Positions 11,701-23,700 of a stretch of DNA of 64,000 nt are shown here, piece after piece; the stretch's first letter is position 1, and every line of letters starts with the position of its first letter. Location of the stretch: contig JAIGNY010004456.1 in NCBI GenBank assembly GCA_020152595.1, positions 248,001-312,000 of the forward strand, given 5' to 3'. The notes beneath the pieces are model-generated. The model was not told where the DNA came from, searched no databases, and worked only from the letters and a program-made list of their open reading frames with translations. This DNA comes from Chiridota heheva (taxonomy: Eukaryota; Echinodermata; Holothuroidea; Apodida; Chiridotidae). The position numbers and the translations under genes were made by a program.

Positions 11701-14700
11701 CTTCAAAGAGCCCCTACAGAATGGGCCCTCCTCCTGTGGGTGGCCGAGGCGATCTGGTTGACCTTCGGTTCCCCGGACGTAGATCTGTTCGCGTCCGTGG
11801 ACAACCACAAGCTACCAATTTTTTGCACTCTGACACCCAACCCGAGAGTCTGGAAAGTCAACACGTTCACGATTAAGTGGACCCACTTCGTGGGCTACAC
11901 CTTCCTACCGTTTGCTCTGGTACTAAGAGTACTGGGCAAGGTGATGTACGATCAGTGTCCCATGTTTCTTCTGGTAGCTCTCAACTCACCCGGCCAACTG
12001 TGGTTTCCTTAGCTGCTCAATCTTGTCGCAGGTTTCCCATACGAGCTTCTGGTCACGGACAAGTTAGTCTCAATCCTGGGCTTCGGCAAACTGCACCACA
12101 ATCCAAGAGAACTCTGTTTGACTGTGTGGCCTCTATTCGCGAATCCCTTGTGTCGCAGGGTCTTTCGGAGGGGAGGCAGCTGCCCAAATGACAGCCCGAA
12201 GCCGGAAGTCTTCCACTTTGAGGATGTATGCTTCCAGGCTCGGAATGTTCAGAGACTGGTGCCAGGATTGATCGGTTTCTCTGCATACAGCTCTTGGTGA
12301 CGTAGTGAATTTTTGTTGGTCCAGTTTAACCTGAATAAATTCATCAATACAGTCAAGGGGTTCAGGACAGCCATAGCAGCTATCCACCGGGGCTTTCTAG
12401 ATGGTTTGACCGTCACCGGCGCACAACCTTTGGAAAAATTAATTAAAGGAATGTTCTTACAAAGACCTTCAGTTAGGAACCTCGCTCCCCCTTGGGATAT
12501 GCAGGTGGTTTTCGAGACATTAGCACGGGCTCCGTTTGAGCCTTTGCCAGAATGTCCACTCAAGGAACTGACGATCAAAACGTTTTTTTTATTCTCCACG
12601 GCCTCTGCTAGACGCAGAGGTGCCATTCAAGTGCTTTTGCTCAAAGAGGGCCATATTCGCTTTGAATCGAGGGGGCATTCAACTCATGCCCGACCCGGCC
12701 TTCTTAGCCAAGAATCAGACATCAGGATTTTTACAGGAACCTATTTTCCTTCCGTCACTCGCTACACTTTCTGACACGGCAGAGGACAAGGCCTGGTGCC
12801 CTGTTCGATGTCTCAAACACTATATTAAATGTACGCAATCCTTTCAGAACAAGGTCACCGTCTTATTCGTGTCCTTCTAAAATCCGCATCGTGTCATCTC
12901 GCGTGATACGATTTCACGTTGGATTGTTCAGGCAATTACATACAATAAATCCGTGTTATACACAGAACGTTTGGTTAAGGCACATCAGGTACGAGGCATA
13001 GCTACATCAATTGCACTTTTTGGTGGGGTTCCCCTCAAGGAGATTCTTTGTGCTGCGGTATGGAAAACACCAGCCACATTCGTCTCCGCATATCTGAAGG
13101 ATATGCCAGACTATCAAGGCGGAGTTGCAAGGGCTGTTCTTTCAAGAAGAGGACCACCCCTTTCTTAAGTTGAATATTCTCGATATCAATTATTCATGTT
13201 CTCTTGTTCTGTTGGAGTTATTACGTTAAATTTCTTAACGTCTTAATCGTTCACTAACGGATTTCGGCCGCTGTTCTGGCACGTTTAATTTGTTTCTTTT
13301 TACTAACAAAAATTTTTTGGTTATTGTTCAGGCTCTTTTTATTTTGTTTATTCCTACTAACTGGTTCTGGCAGCTTCTGCTTAGTTTAACTTTACAGACG
13401 GTTTGATTCCTGCATGCTTTCCTAAACCGCTCTGGTCCTCTGACGAACCTGGTGAGTTTTCGTCATGGCGTTTTGAGCGTTGTTTACAGTTTGATTCTGT
13501 TCACTAATGGATAATGTTTGCATGTTTTCGCGGATGTTTAACCTCTGTTCTGTGGACATTTTACCTCGGTTATTCTCAACAGTGCTCTCTGTTCTCTTGT
13601 CATAACTAGCAGTGGGTTACTATTTTCGATAGTTCCTATCCGGAGGTCTTTTGTCCTTAAGAGGAGAAGGAATTTTGTCCTTTAAGCAAGGTAAGACTAG
13701 TGCGAGTTTTAGTACCTTTAGAAAATTGTGCTGCGACCTAAACTCCCTTCCTTTCTATCCTCGGTTGCAATCTGATTGCATATTTATAACATGGAAGGTA
13801 AGGTATAACTAGAAGTAAATTTACCCCGCTAAGCGTAGCGGGGATATTTACGAGAGTTATACCTACCTTCCATGCATCCTGGCCCGCCTCCCCTCTCGTT
13901 CAGGCCTCGGTGGAATGTTAAGTGAGGTTAGTAGAGGTAATATGGAGGTCAGGACTGGGCTGGTAACTACGTTTTTAAGGTCATTAGAAGTGCGTTAGAA
14001 TCAGGTCATGTGACCAGATTGCATATTTATAGCATGGAAGGTAAGTATAACCATAAAGCGTGACGTCATTCACCCTATACTACTTATAGGCCGAAGGCCG
14101 AAACTCCCTATACCTACAGTGTTACAAAATCGTGATACTTTTTTAAGTCACCCACCCATGTTGGTTTCAAGTGAGGGCAGTAGAAAAAATAGATCATACC
14201 AAAGAAATGTGTAAATTAAATATTCTAGGAAATTTGAGTTAAAAAAATTTACAACTGATTTAATTTTATCGTTACTTTTTGTGCACTTTTAGTTCAATAA
14301 ACCAATAGATTTATAAGTCATTAAAATAACAACTTTGATTTTGACGTCATCCATGGATCAAGTGCGAAAAAAATTTGACAAACCATGCTCATAGTGCAGG
14401 TACTTTTCGCGATACTGGTACGGTACAAAGCCGATGCGTTTATTACTCATTCTTTTACGCTGAACATGACAGATTGAAAGGGTAAAGCATTTTAAAGGAA
14501 TTACTGCCTAACCTTATCGAAGCTGTTATGCATTATGCCTAGGCCCTAGCCTAGTTGGTGAAGGTTGGCCAACACTGTAGGCTTATTTAAGAAATAATGT
14601 TTGCGATGGGCTGAACCTAGCCACCTGTACACCCCCGGTTCCGTAGTAATTGCTGTAGGCCTGTTTTTATTTTATAAAGGCTAGGCGTACTCAGTCAGAA

Positions 14701-17700
14701 TTAAGATAGCACATTATTTTAGATTTACCGTTATTGTTAAAGACATTAGTTTGAATCATTTATCCCTTATCAGAAAGGTTGTTCACGTAGTATATTTCTC
14801 TTAAAATAGCTAGGCCTAAGTTAATAGGTGCGATACATGTCTGTCTACAATCTAACGCTGCGCTAAAGTATTGTTGTCCTGCATGTACTATAAAAAGAAA
14901 TTGTGGTTTTGTGTTCTTGTTAAAAATAAAATGAGTGTTAATCTTGCTTGGAAAGACAAGTTATGATTAAACTAACATAAATGTAATTAATTTTTGAAAG
15001 TAAAGAATTTCAATTTTTATTTTTAAATTTGAATTTGCAGTTTGCTTATTTTTTTATTGACTCAATTTTCAATGTACCGACATATCTACTGCCCTCTCTT
15101 GAACCAATAATGGTGGAAGACGAACCAAAAAGTATCATGCACTGAGGTATAGGAGTTTTGACTCTCGGCCTTTGGCGTATACGTAGTATAGGGCAACTGA
15201 CGTCACACTCTCTGGTATAACTCTCGTAAATATCCCGCTACGCTTAGCTGGGGTAAACTTAGGGGGACATTTTGGGATGGCATGTTGGACAGGGTGGCAT
15301 GTGGGATGGTGACATGTTGGACAAGGTGGCATCTGGGATGGTGGCATGTGGGACAGGGTGGCATGCAGAACAGGGTGGCATGTAGAACAGAGTGGCATGT
15401 GGGACATGGTGGCATGTGGGACAGGATGTCATGGCATATAGGACAGGGTGGGATAGCATGTGGGACAGGGTGGCATGGCATGTGAAACAAGGTGGTGTCA
15501 TGGCATTTATGACAGGCTGGGATGGGATGTGGGAGAAAGTGGGATGGTATGAGGGACATGGTGGGATAGCATGTGGAATAGGATGGAATGGCATGTAGGA
15601 CAGGGTGGGATGCACATGGTACAAGGGAAGAACAGCATGTGGGACAGGGTAGGTTGGCACGTGGTACAGGGAGGGATGGCATGTGGGACAGATTGGCAAG
15701 CATATGTGACAGGGAGGAATGGCATTTAGGGACAGGGTGGCTTGGTATATGGGTCATGGTGGCAAGACATATGGTGGGATGTCATCTTGATTGCAGGTGT
15801 GATTGCATGTGGTGGAATGGTATCTGGATTGCATGTATGATTTCCTGTATAGAGGGATGTAGGATGGGACGTTATATGAAATAGAGGGTGAGGTGGCAGT
15901 TGTGACACTGGGAAGGCATGTTAGTAGCTGCGAGGGGATGTGTATTGTTTGCGATGTCTGGTTTATAAAGAGAAACCTAAAATGTCAAAGAGACACCTGT
16001 GTTCCATTTGCTGTTGAAATATATTTGTTTGGAATGGGACTTTATGTAGCTGACCTTGCAGCAGATATCAATCACTTGAGAACATTTATTGCATGTGTTA
16101 TATGAAGAATTTATTGCATGCTGATAAGCAGTATTAAGTTAAAGGCTAAATGGTACACTGATGTTTAGTTCAGCTGTTGACTTAGGTATGTATTAATAGT
16201 TTAATAATAGGCCATCAGACAAATATTAAGTTGGATTAATGTCTTAAAAGGTGCATAGAATGGTAACAGCATAAAGTTGATAAAATCATAAACTGAGCAA
16301 AAAGCATCTTTGACTGTTATTGTAAAACTTGTGCAGTATCAGTCTAGATTTATATTTTAAATGTTTCACTAAAACTTTGTCACTGTAGGAAAAAGTTTTA
16401 AACCCTGGTTGGTGTTGTTTTATAACTTGGTCATAAAAGCTATGTCATGCCCCCAGATATGCTGCTTATTAAAACTGTTTATTGTTTAACTTTCATGGAG
16501 TAACAAATGACTATTTCATTTCAATACTTAACCCTTACTCTACCAGAGCATTTGAGATTACAAGTGTTATTTAAGGGAAGTTTTTGGAAAGGGGGCTTTT
16601 TCACAAATTTATTTTCATTTTTTACTGTAATAGGGTTATGTTATATGAAAGCGGTTATGTTATATGAAAGCTAAGACTTTGGACTTTATGTTGTTTTGCA
16701 TAATGGTCAAATATGCAAATTTATACAAATAAGGTCATTAATTCAGATTATTAGATGTCCTAAAACTGCTATCTTTGTAATATTCTGCTTTCTTGTGGCT
16801 AATTAGAAAAATATTAATAGAATTTATGAATTGTTGAAAGAAGGACCTTTCATTTTTTAGTACTCTTGATTTGTGTGGAGCAAGGAAAAAATTCATATGT
16901 CAATTTAAATGTTTTAGACCGTTTTGATCTAAAAATTGACCTATGATTTTGCCAATGATCTATCTGATAGGATTTGGCACTATACTTTCCTATAAACATG
17001 CATTGTTATTTTCCTTGATGCACAAAACTAATATAATATAAAAAGGAAATGTTTACACCAATATTTCCATTAAAATGTTATGCAAGTGATATGCAAATTA
17101 GCTAATGTACCTTATTTATTATGCACAGACTTGAAATTTTCAGTTTATGAGCCAATTTCAGCCATTGGAAGCTTTGAAAATACTTATAATTATTTAGGAT
17201 ATACTGGAAGTCTTGTAGAAACTAAGTTTTGTTGATTCCTATTGGAATTCTCAGTAAAAAGGTACTCAAAATGGTTCAGAGCATGAAAGATTGTTATATT
17301 CAAGCAATTAATTCATGTTGAATATTTCATTGTTTCTATTCAGGTACACCAAGGGAGTGGACATGTGGAGTATAGGTTGTATTTTAGGTGAGATCATCAA
17401 AGGCAAGCCCCTCTTCCCAGGTACTTCCACGTTTAATCAAATAGAAAGAATCATGAGTGTCATAGATCCACCTACGGATGCAGACGTTGAATCCATACAG
17501 TCTCACTACGGAGCATCAGTACTAGATAAAGCAAAGATACGGTAAGTCTGATGAACTTATAGATATTCAGTCTCTTTTGTGAGGCTAGAAGTGACTAAGA
17601 TGAACATGAGTCGCAGATTAGAACAACAGCATTGCTGGATGTTAGTTTTTAGTGTAATTTAATAGAAATGTGTTATTTTGTTTATGTGCATGGTGTGTGG

Positions 17701-20700
17701 TTTTGTTTAAAAAAGATGAATTGATCTTTCTATTTACATCAGTACGAATCAAGATGTTACTGAATCAGATAGCCTTGTACTTACATACATGTATCTTCAC
17801 TTTCTGCTCTCAAAAAGAGATATTATTAGAGAATCCTAATTATGTATCATTAAGAGTTACAATATTGATTATGGAGTTGGGGAGAAATGAGTACAAGAAC
17901 CATTTCCAGCACTGCAATTTTACTTTACACCATCTTTGCCACTAGCTGGAATGACTCTTTTCTTGTGTTTAATCTTAATTTGTTTGATGGGAAAATTGCA
18001 TTGCACAACTTATTTGTCTTTAGGACAGCTACGATGTCATGTCCTTTCAAATAGCTTTGTGTGTAAGAGGTCTTTCAATCTCTCAAACAAAAGTAGAGAT
18101 GATCAAAGTTCTATCTCTTACTCGAGGCCCAAATGGCTGTGAAACACATTACTGCTTCTTTCGGAAACCGCAATTGTGAATTACATAGCTTAGATGTGCG
18201 AAATCCACATCCTCAAAGCAGATTAAAAAGCTAGTAACATGTAAATTACCCTGTCTTGTTTTGACTAAATTCTGCCATATTTGATTTGATTTGATCAGGC
18301 GTCATCAAAGCTTTGAGGGATTAATACCTAATGTCCCATTAGATGCCTTAGACCTCATAAGGAAGCTGCTGCATTTTAATCCAGAGAAGAGACTCACAGC
18401 AGCTCAGGCCCTCAAACACCCATATGTTGCAAAGTAAGTATAAACCCTTTTTAGTTCTTGAACTTTATGTATTAATGTAACGCTGGCATCTTTTAGTATA
18501 GTATTCACGTTCCATGTTGTGGCATTACTTACACCTAAAAAGTAGTAAATAACAACATTTGTGATTAATTTCTGAGTCATTGCCTTTCAAAGAATCCTAC
18601 ATTGTGTTAAAAAGTGACTGGCGCATTAAGTCCAGTTCAAAAGTGTGATGTCATAGCTGCAGTTCCAAGACAACATGTATTTCTTTGAAAATTGATTATC
18701 TCTTGTTAAATCATAGGAATTTTTTTGTTTTAATTATTGAGATGGGGTATAACATGCAGTTATGCCTTGCCCATCTATTCATGTGCTTATTATTCTTAAT
18801 AAGAGAAAGATCAAGATTTATTTGCATAGAAGCACACAAAAATTGTCTTGGAAGTTAAACTATGATGTCACACTGTATACTGCGCAGGTCACTTATCAAC
18901 ACACTGGTAAAATCTATGAAATTTGGGGTAACTTGTAAACGGAATAAGATACGAAAAAAGCTTTTCACCAATTTGTTTCTTTAATAGTACTTAAACATAT
19001 AAATGCACACATGAAAAACCACAGGAATCTTTCACTACACAGAAAAAAAGGTTTTTGTCAAATAAGATACTGTATTTGACGTAATAAGCATTACAAAAAT
19101 AGAATTGCACCAGAATAGAATAGGCCAGAAGTTCCTTCCTAATAAGGGCCCATGGTCAGGGCCACGTGCAGTGTGCTATTTAAACTGCATTGTGTGAGCT
19201 GGTTATATACAGTTCTAGCCCCACAAAAAGATTGTGAGCTTCAGAAGTAAGATAAACAAAGAATGCAACAAAACTTGAGTATTTCAAAGGAGCACTAGAT
19301 CGAAAAGTGAGGGCGCTTGTTTTTGCGAATTTCACAGATATATTATCCACAACAGTTTGATAACCTTCATGTCTCCATAGCCCACAGACGACGTGAGGGC
19401 AAAGGTCACTTAAATATTTATATTAACTAGAAAATTACTATACCGTTGCGTGATAGATAAGCGTTCAATTTTTTTTAGGGGGGACCCCCTAAAAATATGC
19501 CTTCACTTTTCAGTCAAGTGCTCCTTTGAGTCTTCATATTAATCAATTAAATTATGTTATTAGTTAAAGAATGTTGGGTGGGCGCTTACTAGAGCAGATG
19601 CGCTTTTTAGAGCAAGGGCACTTATTAGAGCGGGGCACTTATTAGAGCGGGGGCTGCTTATTAGAACAGGGGGCGCTTATTAGAGCACGGGCACTTATTA
19701 GAGCAGGGGCTCTTATTAGAGCAGTATTGTCTACTGTGTCGCTCACAACTCTTACCTCAACCACATCAACACCATCCAAAATGAAGCCCTCAGGCTTTGC
19801 CTGGGTGCCTACAGGACCTCCCCAATCACCAGCCTTCATGTTGAAGCCAACGAACCCCCCCTTTCTACTTAGATGTAGAAAGCTTAGCCTCTCCTATGCT
19901 TTTAGAGCTCTCACCAACACCCAGAACCCTGTTTACAACATCATTAGGTACCCCAATTTCTCCACCCTCTTTGATAGGACTAAAACCCTATCCCCTCCCT
20001 TCAGCTTACGCATCTCGGCATCAACCCCGCCACTCTCCGCACCTTCTCCTGGCCCAATTTTCCTCCTTGGGCCACCCCTCTCCCTTTTGTCCACCTGGGC
20101 CTCTCCACTCATCACAAAACTCAAACCCACCCTAACCTCCTCATCAATCTCCACAACCAAATCAAAGACCAACTCTCAAATTACACCTCCATCTATACTG
20201 ATGGCTCCAAGGAAGGGGACAAAACAGCTGCTGCTGCCGTCATCCAAGACATCACCCTCAGTAGCAGACTTCCCGACTACTCATCCATCTTTTCAGCCGA
20301 GGCTAAGGCCATTCTCCTCGCCCTCTCCGCTCAGCCACTTTGCCATTTTCTCTGACTCAAAGGCTGTTCTTACTTCTTTACTCAATCTTAAATGGGATAA
20401 TCTCACATGCCACCTCCTCCTCAGGAAACTCCTTTCTCCCACCCTCTGCAGGAAAAGTGTTCTTTTCTTCTGGATACCCAGCCATGTTGGCATCCTAGGT
20501 AATGACAGGGCTGATGCAGCCGCTAAGCTTGCCCTCAACCTCCTCCCCACCCCTTTTCCCAAAACCCTCTCTAAAATCAAACCGCTTATCGCTTCCCTTG
20601 TTCGTGACCGCTGGCAAACCTCATGGAACTTCCAAATTGATAACAAACTCCATGTCATCGAACCCACAATCCCGATTAAATCCACCATCAACAACCTCTG

Positions 20701-23700
20701 TCGTATCGACAACGTTCATATTACCTTCTTAGAATTGGTCACACCCACCTCACTCACTCCCACCTCCTCATTGGTTCCCCCCAATCCCTCTGTAACAATT
20801 GCCACTGCATCCTCACTATCCATCACGTTCTCCTTGCTTGCCCCCTGTACAACCTTCCCAGAGCTTCCCTCGCTCCCCACAACTCAATTGCTGAGTTCTT
20901 TCAGAAAAATCCGCCGGATAAAATTATCTCCTTCCTTCATCATGCTCCCCTCTACAACAACCATATTTAATTCTCCTCTTCCACCCCCTCCCTACTTTGT
21001 TTTTGTTTCACCCATGCACCTCCACTCTCAATCACAGCTTTCTGACTTTTGTTCTTGAATTTTCTCTCATTCTCCCCCTGTTTTTTTTTCCTTTCTACCT
21101 TTGAAATAATCTTACCTCTCAGGCACAATTTGACCCTCATTGTCGTGGTGGTGTTAAGACCTCATCAATCAATCAACATGTAGTTTTCATTTCTAAAACA
21201 TGTTCCTCAAATATTGATTTCAGTGAGATTTTGAAACATTTGTCTTTTCTTTCTCGTCTAGATTTAGAAATCCACCTGAAGAGAGAGTATTGGACTATGA
21301 TGTTGTCCCCCCTCTGGATGATGATGTACAGTTGTCTGTTAAAGAGTACAGGGAGAAACTGTATGAGGTAATATCAGCTGCTCTGAATTTCAGGAAATTT
21401 ATGATGTTTTGGAAATATATTCTTTTTCAGCTTTTCTAGTAATTTGATTTGTTATTTTCCTGTTGTTTTGAAAAGTAAGTGAATCAAATATGTTTTACCA
21501 AATTTCCAGGAAAGTTAAAATGGCAACGCAATGCCTTTTATTTGCTTTTAAGGATATCTGATTTTTATACCAAATCTATAAAATTGATGTAAAACTGTTG
21601 GTCGGCAGCATGAAATTTATTAGTATATTTTGATGTGGCCTTGTTATCTGTCAAGCTGATTGTTGTGTGTTTTTACCAATAATGATGAAAAATGATGTTT
21701 CTCTTGAATAGATGATGAAGGAAAAGAAGATCAAACATCGCAAGCAGCTCCAATTAGAAAGGTCAGCTTTAAAAGAGGCCAAGAATGGGGTAGAATCCCC
21801 CAGTGGTTCCCCAATTGGAACACCGACACATTCCCATGAAGTCAGTACTGTGAGGCAAAGACCGCCGGCAGGTGGTGTTCCTACATCCCATACTGGTGAG
21901 TTATGGTGCTTAGTTCAGCCTAAAGGTTGTTGTGATAGTAATTGTTGAGAATTACTTGCACGAAAGGTAAATATTGACCAGCAGCATTTGTCTGAAAAGA
22001 ATATTGATAAACTTTGTTGTGGTATTCATTTATTCTTTGTACTTTCCTGTTATGGTTTTGTTCTTGTCACCTCATTTATGATTTGGTCATTTTGAATGTT
22101 TGCCAAATTTTAGCATATGTTGCTCTCGGCATATAAATGAACACACACAAACTTTATGTTTCCTATATATTCATGGCAGCAACCAGTTCTCTTTGATGCT
22201 GACTGAAAATACCACACCAAAAAAGAAACACCTATTTTTTACCATATTTCACCAAAAATGTTCATGGTGTTTGGTTTTTTTGTAGCATTTATAAAAGTGT
22301 GATTATTAATTTCTACTTAAAAACTCAAGGCATCATAATATTGTACTTTATGGTGTGTAAAAAACTCAAAAGCATCATAAAATTGTACTTTATGGTGTGT
22401 ATGAAATAGTGCGGTTGGTAAACTTGAGTGAGTGTTTCAGAATGTTAGGTATGCTGCAGATTGTATAAACAATATCAAATAATTTTTAGCTACAATTTTT
22501 TATTGTGCAGTTAAACACTCGTAGGGCACCTCTTAGCTCATACATCCGTTAGTTGTTTCTATGGTGCTATGTTAGTACTTCCCGTTGGACTGATGCCAGC
22601 CGTGTTAGTATGGCTGGCTGTCCGAGGGTACTACAATGTTGGCATCCCTGGCAATGACAGGGCTGATACAGCCGCTAAGCTTGCCCTTAACCTCCTCCCT
22701 TCCCCTTTTCCCAAAACCCTCTCTGACATCAAACCGCTTATCGCTTCTCTTGTTCGTGACCGCTGGCAAACCTTATGGAACTTCCAAATTGATAACAAAC
22801 TCCATGTTATCCAGCCCACAATCCCGATCAAATCCACCATCAACAACCTTTCTCGTATCGACAACGTTCATATTACCCGTCTTAGAATTGGTCACACCCA
22901 CCTCACTCACTCCCACCTCCTTATTGGTTCCCCCAACCCCTCTGTAACAATTGCCACTGCATCCTCACAATCCAACACGTTCTCCTTGCTTGCCCCTGTA
23001 CAACCTTCCCAGAGCTTCCCTCGCTCCCCACAACTCAATTGCTGAGTTCTTCCAAAAAAATCCTCCAGATAAAATAATCTCCTTCCTTCAGCATGCATCC
23101 CTCTACAACCATATTTAATTATCCTCTTCCACCCCCTCTCTACTTTGTTTTTGTTTTACCCATGCACCTCCTCTCTCGATCACAGCTTTCTGGCTTTTGT
23201 TCTTGAATTTCTCTCATTCTCCCCCTGGTCTCTTTCCTTACTACCTCTAAAATGATCTGACCTCTCAGGCACAATTTGACCTTCGTTGTCGTGGTGCCGT
23301 TAAGACCTCATCAAACAAACAAACAAACTACAAAAACCTATACCCTTTTGTACTGTTTTAATCTTTGTGAAAACGAAACCATTTTACCTTCTTTTTTTTG
23401 CCCACAATGCTTAATCTTGATGTTTGTTTTTACGGTGATTTTACCTACTTTAATTAAAGTATTTACTGGGCTACTTTTCATTTTGTAAAGATTGTCTTAC
23501 GAGCTCTCCAAAGTACAGTCAAAGTTCAAAACACTGCTATCGGGGCAATAACATTTTAGCGGGGGTAATATGTTTTAGATTATTTGAGGGAAAAAGTTAA
23601 GATAATACTTATAAAAATACAATTATATAATCTAAACATTTATTGCTGTTTTATTTATTTGTTTTCGCACAAAAGTTTTTATACTAAAATTATTTGATAA

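Larger units (their letters stand above)
6229..14053 (+). mobile_element. Degenerate DIRS-type tyrosine-recombinase retrotransposon
   Basis: A 7.8-kb element in the MAPK15 intron after the TEY exon. Outer inverted repeats: about 6229-6385 against 13900-14053, for example ataccttccatgctataaat on the left and its inverse on the right, with gcaatctggtcacatgacct also shared. Between them, in order on the + strand, are a gag-like region with Cys-rich motifs, a reverse transcriptase with YLDD, an RNase H, and a tyrosine recombinase with R, HxxR and Y. A palindromic internal region at 13790-13880 repeats both termini. This order with inverted termini and a YR is diagnostic of the DIRS group. All frames carry stops and shifts, so it is inactive. 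The exact outer ends are uncertain by some tens of bases. Confidence 0.88.

Noticed and set aside
15135-15757. Cys/His/Pro-rich minus-strand ORFs resembling zinc or metallothionein-like proteins
   Set aside because: Regular CPTCH-like pattern follows from the ~17-bp minisatellite, with frame drift and no start context.
20293-20712. Minus-strand 139-codon ORF over the LINE
   Set aside because: Antisense shadow of the LINE RNase H region.
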